Assembly (NCBI GenBank): GCA_947446335.1
Contig: CANFGA010000223.1
Location: 1-5,804, forward strand
DNA: 5,804 nucleotides
Reading direction: 5' to 3'
DNA from: Oxalobacteraceae bacterium
GTDB taxonomy: Bacteria; Pseudomonadota; Gammaproteobacteria; Burkholderiales; Burkholderiaceae_D
A model generated the notes under the pieces. It made no database searches and was not told the DNA's origin. It was given only the letters and a program-made list of their open reading frames with translations. How positions within the stretch are numbered: the stretch's first letter is position 1; every line of letters begins with the position of its first letter. This document shows positions 1 to 5,501 of this stretch, in pieces. The position numbers were made by a program, and so were the translations under genes.

Positions 1-460
1 CCCTGTCATCACCGGAAATGAAAATACGCAAATTCTGCTGCCCAAGGAAAATGCGGCAAAGTTTCACCTGAATCTGGCCCAGTGGGGCCATGCGCTGTCG
101 ACCTGGACCACGCACAAGATCACCAGCGCACGCGAACGCATCGACACGCTGGCGTCGAAATATGACACCACGCCGGAAGTGCTGCGCCAAGCCAACAATA
201 TCCCCCAAAAGATGTTGCTGGTAGCTGGCTCGACGATCCTGGTGCCGCGCACCTCGACCTCGCTCAACGTCGACATCACGCAAGAGATCACCGACAATGC
301 CACCTTGCTGTTTGCCGCTGACCGGCCTGAGCGCAAGATGCGCCCGGTGACGGTGCGCAGCAGCAACAACAACAAAGGCAAGACTGCAGCGCCGATCTCG
401 CTGGTCAAGGCGCGCGTGTCGCGCAGCGGCAAGATCGTGACCAAGCACTCGGCAAGATAA
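1..460 (+). CDS. mltD: Membrane-bound lytic murein transglycosylase D, C-terminal part (5' truncated by window)
   Basis: The reading frame is open from base 2 to a TAA at 458-460 and gives 152 residues with no start inside the window. Fragment residues about 37-83 form a LysM peptidoglycan-binding domain: a THKI/RERIDTLASKY segment, then TTPEVLRQANNI, then the closing GSTILVPR. A Trp-containing stretch (AQWGHALSTW) precedes it, as in MltD-type proteins. A basic, Ser/Asn/Lys-rich tail of about 70 residues follows. MltD enzymes cleave the MurNAc-GlcNAc bond of peptidoglycan with formation of 1,6-anhydroMurNAc, at the cell envelope; their catalytic SLT domain precedes the LysM repeats and would lie upstream of this window. 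The assignment rests on LysM sequence plus position immediately before fabI, a neighbourhood I recall from Burkholderiales. Another LysM protein is possible because the catalytic domain is not visible. Confidence 0.75.
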   Translation, partial: PVITGNENTQILLPKENAAKFHLNLAQWGHALSTWTTHKITSARERIDTLASKYDTTPEVLRQANNIPQKMLLVAGSTILVPRTSTSLNVDITQEITDNATLLFAADRPERKMRPVTVRSSNNNKGKTAAPISLVKARVSRSGKIVTKHSAR

Positions 461-464
461 CAAG

Positions 465-495
465 CTGATGCGCAGCTCTGGCTGCGCAAGATCAG
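465..495 (+). terminator. Hairpin just after mltD, possible weak or attenuating terminator
   Basis: Five bases after the mltD stop, GCGCAGC (470-476) pairs perfectly with GCTGCGC (481-487) around a TCTG loop. An outer stem CTGAT (465-469) with ATCAG (491-495) extends it across a three-base AAG bulge. No T-run follows, so it does not meet the usual rho-independent criteria. It could be a processing or 3'-end stabilising structure between mltD and fabI. Confidence 0.35.
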
Positions 496-592
496 AACCA
501 GCCCGATGGCAGCAGCGGGCATCGAATCACCACAACCTTACTGTCGTCGACGCAGCCACCACGGCTTGCGAGCCATCGCCACAGTAGCAATT

Positions 593-596
593 GGAG
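593..596 (+). promoter_or_regulatory. Ribosome binding site deciding the fabI start
   Basis: GGAG lies five bases before the ATG at 602. It supports that start over the in-frame ATG at 506, which would add 32 residues unlike any FabI N-terminus. Confidence 0.7.
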
Positions 597-601
597 TATC
601 C

Positions 602-1390
602 ATGGCGTTCTTGCAAGGAAAAAAAATTCTCATCACCGGTTTGTTGTCGAACCGTTCGATCGCCTACGGCATCGCAAAAGCATGCCACCGGGAAGGCGCC
701 GAATTGGCGTTTACCTATGTCGGCGAGCGCTTCAAGGAGCGCACCGTCGATTTTGCCAAGGAGTTTGACAGCACCTTGATTTTCGACTGCGATGTCAGCA
801 GCGACGAACAGATCGCCGCCGTCTTCACCGACCTGGCCACGCACTGGGACCAACTCGACGGCCTGGTACACGCGATCGGCTTTGCGCCGCGCGAATCGAT
901 CGCCGGCGATTTTCTCGATGGCTTGTCGCGCGAAGGCTACCGCATCGCGCACGATATTTCAGCTTACAGCTTCCCAGCGCTGGCCAAGGCCGCGCTGCCG
1001 ATGCTGCGCCCCGGCTCGTCGCTGCTGACCTTGACCTACCTGGGCGCCGTGCGCGCCATCCCTTACTACAACACGATGGGGCTGGCCAAGGCATCGCTGG
1101 AAGCCTCGGTGCGCTATCTGGCTGAATCGCTGGGCCAGAAAGGAATCCGCGCCAACGGCATTTCCGCCGGTCCGATCAAGACCCTGGCCGCGTCCGGCAT
1201 CAAGGATTTCGGCAAGCTGCTCGGTTTTGCGGCATCGCACGCGCCACTGCGGCGCAATGTGACGATCGATGAAGTCGGCAACACCGCCGCCTTCATGCTG
1301 TCCGATCTGGCCTCGGGCATCACCGGTGAAATCACTTACGTCGACGGCGGCTTCTCGCACGTGATGGGCTTGAACGCAGAAGATTACTGA
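602..1390 (+). CDS. fabI: Enoyl-[acyl-carrier-protein] reductase (NADH), FabI type
   Basis: This 262-residue cytoplasmic enzyme catalyses the last, NADH-dependent step of each fatty-acid elongation cycle (trans-2-enoyl-ACP to acyl-ACP), a close match in length to E. coli FabI. The N-terminal MAFLQGKKILITG begins the Rossmann fold. The divergent SDR glycine motif GLLSNRSIAYGIA (residues 13-25) is FabI-specific. HAIGFAP (90-96), KxxHDISAYSF-type text (RIAHDISAYSF, 114-124) and the catalytic pair Tyr156 and Lys163 (Y-x6-K in YNTMGLAK) are present, as is Tyr146. SAGPIKTLAASGI (188-200) and a closing VDGGFS (247-252) complete the family pattern. Gly93, Met159 and Phe203, positions known to affect triclosan binding in E. 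coli FabI, carry the usual sensitive-type residues. The start is at ATG 602 behind GGAG. It follows mltD by 141 bp on the same strand; I see no convincing promoter in that gap, so cotranscription is possible but unproven. Confidence 0.97.
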   Translation: MAFLQGKKILITGLLSNRSIAYGIAKACHREGAELAFTYVGERFKERTVDFAKEFDSTLIFDCDVSSDEQIAAVFTDLATHWDQLDGLVHAIGFAPRESIAGDFLDGLSREGYRIAHDISAYSFPALAKAALPMLRPGSSLLTLTYLGAVRAIPYYNTMGLAKASLEASVRYLAESLGQKGIRANGISAGPIKTLAASGIKDFGKLLGFAASHAPLRRNVTIDEVGNTAAFMLSDLASGITGEITYVDGGFSHVMGLNAEDY

Positions 1391-1746
1391 CACAGCGTTG
1401 ATACGGCAATGCATTGAAAAATGCAATAAAGCAATGATCCCGCAATTAGACCGTGCAAAAACGGTTCAATTGCGGTATAGTTCCGTTTGTGCACTGCATC
1501 ATCTCTTTTGAGTAAGCAGTGAAGAAACAAAAAAAGCAACAAGAACTACCCAGCAGCTTCGCAAGCCTTGGCGCATCCCACGGATGATGCCGAATAAAGC
1601 CCTCCCGCCTTGTGTGTCGCACCTGACACCGTCCCGGCGCAAAGCTTTTGTGCCGAAATTTCTTTCTATCGAGTCATTTCGTTTTGGTTGGCGTTGCTAT
1701 TTTGCGTTCTGCTTTTGCAGAGACGCTGATTTTTACGAAAGAAAAT
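1391..1746 (+). other. Intergenic region between fabI and the helicase gene, with inverted repeats and a probable structured leader
   Basis: No convincing gene lies here. It holds, in order: (1) TGCATT/AATGCA around a GAAA loop (1410-1425); (2) CCGCAATT (1440-1447) with AATTGCGG (1468-1475), continued inward by ACCGT (1450-1454) with ACGGT (1461-1465); (3) a -10-like TATAGT at 1476-1481; (4) CACTGC (1492-1497) with GCAGTG (1516-1521), loop containing CTC-TTTT-GAG; (5) an A-rich run at about 1522-1545; (6) CGGCGCAAA (1635-1643) with TTTGTGCCG (1647-1655), one G-T pair and a tight GCT loop; (7) a T-rich stretch ending at the helicase start. None of the hairpins is followed by a clear T-run, so no rho-independent fabI terminator is evident. 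Confidence 0.6.
1453..1481 (+). promoter_or_regulatory. Possible promoter of the helicase gene
   Basis: TATAGT at 1476-1481 differs from the sigma-70 -10 consensus at one base. A 17-base spacer places GTGCAA (1453-1458) at -35, a weak three-of-six match. Transcription would start near 1488 and leave a leader of about 260 nt. The element lies in and just after the large inverted repeat at 1440-1475, which could be an operator. The call is from pattern only. Confidence 0.35.
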
Positions 1747-3144
1747 ATGACTTTTGAAGCCCTTGGACTGCACCCTTCCATCATTCAAGCACTGACCGAA
1801 GCTGGCTATACCAAGCCTACCGGCGTGCAATCGCAATCGATTCCTGCAGCAATCGAAGGCCGTGACTTGCTGGTATCTTCCCAGACCGGCTCGGGCAAGA
1901 CTGCTGCATTCATGCTGCCATCGCTGCACAAGCTGGCTAGCGCCGAGCAAGTTGTTGCCGGCAAGACGCCGAACCAGGAAATTCAGGCAGCGCGTGCGCG
2001 CGGCGACCGTCCACGCTTCAAGGCTGCCCAGCCAAAAATGCTGGTGCTGACGCCAACGCGCGAACTGGCACTGCAAGTGACGAGCGCTACTGAAAAGTAC
2101 AGCACCGGCATCCGCCGCATCAAGGCTGTGTCGATCCTGGGTGGCATGCCTTATCCAAAACAGATGCAATTGCTGGCCAAGAATCCTGAAATTCTGGTCG
2201 CGACCCCTGGCCGTTTGATCGACCATATGGAATCGGGCAAGATCGATTTCTCGCAATTGGAAATTCTGGTGCTCGACGAAGCAGACCGCATGCTGGACAT
2301 GGGTTTCATCGACGACATCGAAAAAATCGTCGCTGCCACACCCGATGGCCGTCAAACCATGCTGTTCTCGGCAACGCTCGATGGCGTGGTCGGCAACATG
2401 GCGCGCCGCATCACGAAAAACCCGATGGTCATACAGATCGCCGGTTCGGCTACCAAGCATGAAAACATCGTGCAACGCGTCCACTTCGTCGACGATCTGT
2501 CGCACAAGAATCGTTTGCTCGACCATCTGCTGCGCGATGAAACGCTCGACCAGGCCGTGGTATTTACCGCCACCAAGCGTGACGCCGACACCATCGCCGA
2601 TCGCCTGAACATCGCTGGCTTCTCGGCTGCAGCATTGCATGGCGACATGCATCAGGGCGCGCGCAATCGCACCCTGGACGGCATGCGCCGTGGCCAGGTC
2701 AAGGTATTGGTTGCCACCGACGTCGCTGCACGCGGCATCGACGTTCCAACCATCACCCACGTGTTCAACTACGATCTGCCGAAATTCCCGGAAGACTATG
2801 TGCACCGCATCGGCCGTACCGGCCGCGCAGGTCGCAATGGCCTGGCGATCTCGCTGGTCAACCATGCAGAAAGCATGAACGTCAAGCGCATCGAGCGCTT
2901 CACCAAGCAATTGATCCCGGTCAATGTCATCGAAGGTTTCGAGCCTAAGAAAACGGCATCGGCACCACGCTCGACCGCGCGCCCAGGCAGCTGGAAGCCG
3001 GGCGATAACCGCGGCGGCGCCAAGCCATCGGGTCAGCGCACGTTCAGCAAGCCGGGCGCTCCTAGCACCGGCGCTGGCGCTGGTTACAAAGGCAGCAACC
3101 CGCGCTCGACCGACGGTGCGCGTCGCACCTACGGCGACCGCTGA
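1747..3144 (+). CDS. DEAD-box ATP-dependent RNA helicase (RhlE/SrmB-like)
   Basis: The 465-residue protein unwinds or remodels RNA using ATP; relatives act in ribosome assembly, mRNA decay and cold adaptation. All core motifs are visible: Q motif region with Phe3 and GVQSQSIP (26-33), motif I QTGSGKT (46-52), Ia PTRELALQ (103-110), GG (132-133), Ib TPGR (153-156), II DEAD (177-180), III SAT (208-210), IV VVFTATK (271-277), V ATDVAARGID (323-332) and VI HRIGRTGR (353-360). The stretch between motifs I and Ia is about 20 residues longer than in E. coli RhlE as I recall it. From about residue 400 the tail is basic and rich in Gly, Ser, Pro and Arg, typical of RNA-binding tails. I chose ATG 1747 because MTFEALGL is the normal family N-terminus. 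The frame is open further upstream to a TTG at 1648, but that extension reads as leader sequence. The purine stretch GAAAGAAAA before the ATG is a weak ribosome site. RhlE, SrmB and other subfamilies cannot be separated with certainty by eye. Confidence 0.95.
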   Translation: MTFEALGLHPSIIQALTEAGYTKPTGVQSQSIPAAIEGRDLLVSSQTGSGKTAAFMLPSLHKLASAEQVVAGKTPNQEIQAARARGDRPRFKAAQPKMLVLTPTRELALQVTSATEKYSTGIRRIKAVSILGGMPYPKQMQLLAKNPEILVATPGRLIDHMESGKIDFSQLEILVLDEADRMLDMGFIDDIEKIVAATPDGRQTMLFSATLDGVVGNMARRITKNPMVIQIAGSATKHENIVQRVHFVDDLSHKNRLLDHLLRDETLDQAVVFTATKRDADTIADRLNIAGFSAAALHGDMHQGARNRTLDGMRRGQVKVLVATDVAARGIDVPTITHVFNYDLPKFPEDYVHRIGRTGRAGRNGLAISLVNHAESMNVKRIERFTKQLIPVNVIEGFEPKKTASAPRSTARPGSWKPGDNRGGAKPSGQRTFSKPGAPSTGAGAGYKGSNPRSTDGARRTYGDR

Positions 3145-3149
3145 TCGAT

Positions 3150-3168
3150 CAGGCAGGCCAACTGCCTG
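3150..3168 (+). other. Small hairpin after the helicase stop
   Basis: CAGGCAG (3150-3156) pairs with CTGCCTG (3162-3168) around a GCCAA loop. It lies between the helicase stop and the main terminator, has no T-run, and may protect the mRNA 3' end or be incidental. Confidence 0.4.
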
Positions 3169-3179
3169 TCAGTCGCTTT

Positions 3180-3213
3180 AAAAAAGCCGCCAGAGCAATC
3201 TGGCGGCTTTTTT
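3180..3213. terminator. Bidirectional rho-independent terminator between the convergent helicase gene and senA
   Basis: GCCGCCAGA (3186-3194) pairs perfectly with TCTGGCGGC (3199-3207) over a GCAA tetraloop of the GNRA class. Six A's (3180-3185) precede it and six T's (3208-3213) follow. On the plus strand this ends the helicase transcript 36 bp after its stop. On the minus strand the A-run becomes the U-tract that ends senA, whose stop is 34 bp away. Confidence 0.93.
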
Positions 3214-3246
3214 CATTCACGGCACTGCCTTTTCAAAGCCAGCCGC

Positions 3247-4434
3247 TCAGCAGGCGCAGGTGCGCAAGCCGGCAAAGATGTCGTCGCGTTCCGGCGTGTA
3301 GAAATTGCGCATGACGGGCGAGCGCAGCCGCGCAGGCGTCGCAAACGAGGCGCCGCGCAAGACCTGGTGGGTGCCGAACCACGGTGCCGAATAGTCGCGA
3401 TACGGTCCGGCGACAAAACCCGGATAAGCCTCGAACGGGGAGGCGGTCCACTCCCATAATTGGCCCCAGAAAAAGTCAGGATGACCGGACAGCGCCGCAT
3501 ACTCCCATTCGGCCTCGGTAGCCAGGCGCCGACCGGCCCATGCGCAATAGGCTTGCGCCTCGTACAGATTGATATGGCGTACCGGGTCGTGCAGCGCCAG
3601 CGTGCCGGGACGACCGAATGCAACCGTGTGCCAGCCGTTGGCGTCGCGCTGCCAGTGGCGTGGCGCCGAGCGCTCTTGCTCCATCAGCCAGGCGCGCCCC
3701 TGCACGCTCCAGAATTGACTGTTCTGGTAACCACCATCGCCGACAAAATCGAGATATTGCGCATTTGAAATCAACGTTGCATCGATACAAAACGGTGCCA
3801 CCCGCAGCGCATGCGCTCCCATCTCGTTGTCAAAAGCGAAGCCGCTCGCCGGAACGCGCCCCATGCTCAAGGTGGCGCCGGGAAAAGCGATCTGCCCCGG
3901 TGCCGGAGCAGGCATGCGCTGCAGCACCGGGGCCGCCAGGCCCAGCGTCTGCAGCGTGATCAAGAATGCCTCGCCATGCATGTCTTCATGCGCCAGCGCC
4001 AGCCGGTACGGGTAAAGCGCGGCATCGGTGTTGGCCACGCGCGACAGTTTGTCGAGCGTGCGATCGAGCACTTCGTGGCAATAGGTCTTCAATGCGCCTT
4101 TTGAAGGCAAGTCCAGTGTCCAGCGGCTGCGATGCGCGACCGTGCCGGAGTCGAACAAGTCGTCGCCGCAAGTGAGCAGCGAACCCTTGATGGCGTCAAG
4201 CGGATGGCTGCTGCTCGCCTCGCGCAAGATGAACCATTCGGCGAACCAGGCGATGTGACCGAGCTCCCACGACGGTGGATTGATGGTGCGCAGCTGCGGC
4301 ACGCGCGCCGCCTGGTCGAGTCCGGCAGCGGCAAAGCAGTCGAACAAGCCCAGCGTATAATTGCGCGCAGCCGTCAAGGCAAGTGCCATTTGCTGCGGCG
4401 TATGGTGACGAAAGGAAGGATGAGTAGAGTTCAT
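3247..4434 (-). CDS. senA: Selenoneine synthase SenA (EgtB/OvoA-like non-heme iron enzyme)
   Basis: SenA is known to form the C-Se bond between hercynine and a selenosugar, giving selenoneine after elimination; it is a cytoplasmic relative of the sulfoxide synthases EgtB and OvoA. The 395 residues show an N-terminal DinB-like helical domain with His60 in WELGHIAWFAEWF (56-68) and the pair His149/His153 in LALAHEDMHGEAF (145-157), which match the three iron-binding histidines of EgtB. The C-terminal FGE/sulfatase-modifying-factor domain runs from about 185: LSMGRVPASGFAFDNE (189-204), RRLATEAEWEYAA (302-314), GQLWEWTASPFEAYPGF (324-340), VLRGASFAT (358-366), RNFYTPERDDIFAGLRTC (376-393), ending in Cys-Ala-Cys. 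The specific SenA call, rather than EgtB, rests on the adjacent senB and selD; sequence alone supports the EgtB superfamily. Start ATG 4434 has no Shine-Dalgarno sequence but a TACAAT box six bases upstream. An in-frame Met at residue 16 (4389) is a less likely alternative. Confidence 0.9.
   Translation of the reverse strand: MNSTHPSFRHHTPQQMALALTAARNYTLGLFDCFAAAGLDQAARVPQLRTINPPSWELGHIAWFAEWFILREASSSHPLDAIKGSLLTCGDDLFDSGTVAHRSRWTLDLPSKGALKTYCHEVLDRTLDKLSRVANTDAALYPYRLALAHEDMHGEAFLITLQTLGLAAPVLQRMPAPAPGQIAFPGATLSMGRVPASGFAFDNEMGAHALRVAPFCIDATLISNAQYLDFVGDGGYQNSQFWSVQGRAWLMEQERSAPRHWQRDANGWHTVAFGRPGTLALHDPVRHINLYEAQAYCAWAGRRLATEAEWEYAALSGHPDFFWGQLWEWTASPFEAYPGFVAGPYRDYSAPWFGTHQVLRGASFATPARLRSPVMRNFYTPERDDIFAGLRTCAC
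4356..4361 (+). promoter_or_regulatory. Possible -10 box for senB-selD inside the senA coding region
   Basis: A perfect TATAAT occurs on the plus strand about 110 bp upstream of the senB start, antisense to the first codons of senA. The gap between the two divergent starts is too short for a full plus-strand promoter that also includes the senB ribosome site, so a promoter within senA is expected. No good -35 is visible at 16-18 bp, so this is only a candidate. Confidence 0.3.
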
Positions 4435-4440
4435 CAGACG

Positions 4441-4446
4441 ATTGTA
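4441..4446 (-). promoter_or_regulatory. Possible -10 box of senA
   Basis: Read on the minus strand, TACAAT (one mismatch to TATAAT) ends six bases before the senA ATG. This is the spacing at which transcription would start at or very near the A of the start codon. No recognisable -35 lies 16-18 bp upstream. If used, it would give a leaderless mRNA, consistent with the absent ribosome site. Confidence 0.4.
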
Positions 4447-4458
4447 GCGACTTTTGAC

Positions 4459-4463
4459 AGGAA
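4459..4463 (+). promoter_or_regulatory. Ribosome binding site deciding the senB TTG start
   Basis: AGGAA lies seven bases before TTG 4471. It favours this start over the in-frame ATG at 4420, whose purine-rich AAAGGAAGG abuts the codon and whose use would overlap the start of senA. Confidence 0.6.
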
Positions 4464-4470
4464 CACACGA

Positions 4471-5454
4471 TTGAAGGCAACGCACATCTGGATCGTCAGC
4501 CCCGCATTGGCCGATGCCAACAATGGCAATTGGCAAAGCGCCAAGCGCTGGGCGCATTTCTTGCGCACGCGCTACCGGGTCACGCTGGCCAAGCAATGGC
4601 CAGATTGTGCTTCGGTCACCGATCAAGCTGAAGCTGGGCCCGACTTGCTGATCGCACTGCATGCGCGCCGCTCCAGTGCCGCGCTGGCGGCATTTGCCAG
4701 CGCCTATCCCGAACGCCCGACACTGCTGCTGTTGACCGGCACCGACTTGTATCGCGATATCCACAGCGATGGCGCAGCACAAGCGTCGCTGGCCTCGGCA
4801 CGCTCGCTGGTGCTGCTGCAACCGGCCGGGCTGGCCGAATTGACGCCAGCCATGCGCACCAAGGCCAGCGTCATTTATCAGTCTGCAACCACGCTGAAAA
4901 ACGCAAGGCTGCCGCGGCAGTTTTTTGATGTCGCCATGATCGGCCATTTGCGCATCGAAAAAGACCCGCTCACCTTCATGCGCGCGAGCGCGCTGATCAA
5001 GCTCGATCGGGTGCGCATGATCCACATCGGCGCCGCCCTGGAGTTCGAGCTGGGCGAGCTCGCGCGCGCGACCGAGGCGGCAAACCCGCGCTATCGCTGG
5101 CTCGGCCCTGTGCCACATGCGGCGACGCGCCAGCGCCTCAAGCGCTGCCATTTGATGGCGATCACATCTCATATGGAAGGCGGCGCCAACGTCATCATCG
5201 AAGCCATCACCAGCGGCGTCGCGGTCGTGGCCAGTGACATCAGCGGCAACCGCGGCATGCTCGGCGATGACTATGCCGGCTACTTTGCGGCTGGCGATTG
5301 CGCGGCGCTGGCCGCCCTGATCGAGCGCTGCGCGCTCGATACTTCTTTTCATCTATTGCTGCAAAAACAATGCGCACTGCGCGCGGCGCTATTCGCACCC
5401 GAAGCCGAGCAAACGGCATTGCTGCAGTTGGTGGATAATCTGTTACAAAGCTGA
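4471..5454 (+). CDS. senB: Selenosugar synthase SenB (GT-B glycosyltransferase-like)
   Basis: SenB is known to use selenophosphate and a UDP-sugar (UDP-GlcNAc in studied cases) to make a 1-seleno-sugar, the selenium donor for SenA. With the TTG start the protein has 327 residues. The N-terminal IWIVSPALADANNGNW (6-21) is a first beta-strand and nucleotide-sugar/acceptor loop characteristic of this family. LLIALHARRS (59-68) and LLTGTDLYRDI (88-98) follow. The second Rossmann domain opens with DVAMIGHLRIEKDP (153-166) and contains SHMEGGANVIIEAITSGV (233-250), where Glu236 and Glu244 form the EX7E motif of GT4-like enzymes. VVASDISGNRGMLG (252-265) closes the donor site. The likely start is TTG 4471 behind AGGAA. 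It is divergent from senA with a 36-bp gap and 47 bp ahead of selD on the same strand, a probable senB-selD operon. Motifs alone would support only a generic glycosyltransferase; the selenium role comes from the family N-terminus and context. Confidence 0.9.
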   Translation: MKATHIWIVSPALADANNGNWQSAKRWAHFLRTRYRVTLAKQWPDCASVTDQAEAGPDLLIALHARRSSAALAAFASAYPERPTLLLLTGTDLYRDIHSDGAAQASLASARSLVLLQPAGLAELTPAMRTKASVIYQSATTLKNARLPRQFFDVAMIGHLRIEKDPLTFMRASALIKLDRVRMIHIGAALEFELGELARATEAANPRYRWLGPVPHAATRQRLKRCHLMAITSHMEGGANVIIEAITSGVAVVASDISGNRGMLGDDYAGYFAAGDCAALAALIERCALDTSFHLLLQKQCALRAALFAPEAEQTALLQLVDNLLQS

Positions 5455-5501
5455 TTTTGCAGCACCTCCGATCACCCCCCTAGACGAGCTATGGAACCCA
5501 G

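Noticed and set aside
64..522. 152-residue minus-strand open frame opposite the mltD fragment
   Set aside because: It lies antisense to the LysM-coding frame, is rich in Leu/Ser/Arg without any domain, and has no supporting start signal.
506..601. 32-residue N-terminal extension of FabI from ATG 506
   Set aside because: It is unlike FabI, lacks a ribosome site, and the ATG at 602 has GGAG at good spacing and the conserved MAFLQGKKILITG start.
1648..1746. 33-residue N-terminal extension of the helicase from TTG 1648, resembling a signal peptide (hydrophobic run then AFA-E)
   Set aside because: DEAD-box helicases are cytoplasmic and normally begin at MTFEALGL; the TTG is buried in a hairpin with no ribosome site. 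The hydrophobic look comes from T-rich leader DNA.
1666..2910. 414-residue minus-strand open frame opposite the helicase gene
   Set aside because: It is fully antisense to an unmistakable DEAD-box gene and shows no recognisable domain.
4454..4459. Perfect TTGACA upstream of senB as a -35 box
   Set aside because: It overlaps the senB ribosome site, and a start site driven from it would fall after the start codon; no -10 is seen 16-18 bp downstream.
4132..4470. Upstream part of the 440-residue plus-strand frame that includes SenB
   Set aside because: It is antisense to senA codons, and family sequence only begins at about IWIVSPALA after 4471.
3247..5352. A single 701-residue open frame on the minus strand spanning senA and the antisense of senB
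   Set aside because: The last 395 residues are SenA; the first 306 are antisense to the well-supported SenB and show no family character. High-GC codon use commonly keeps such antisense frames open.
5463..5480. CACCTCC and GATCACC words between senB and selD, resembling the 3' end of 16S rRNA
   Set aside because: The words are short and in the wrong order for an rRNA copy, and no partner purine sequence of note is nearby; most likely chance.
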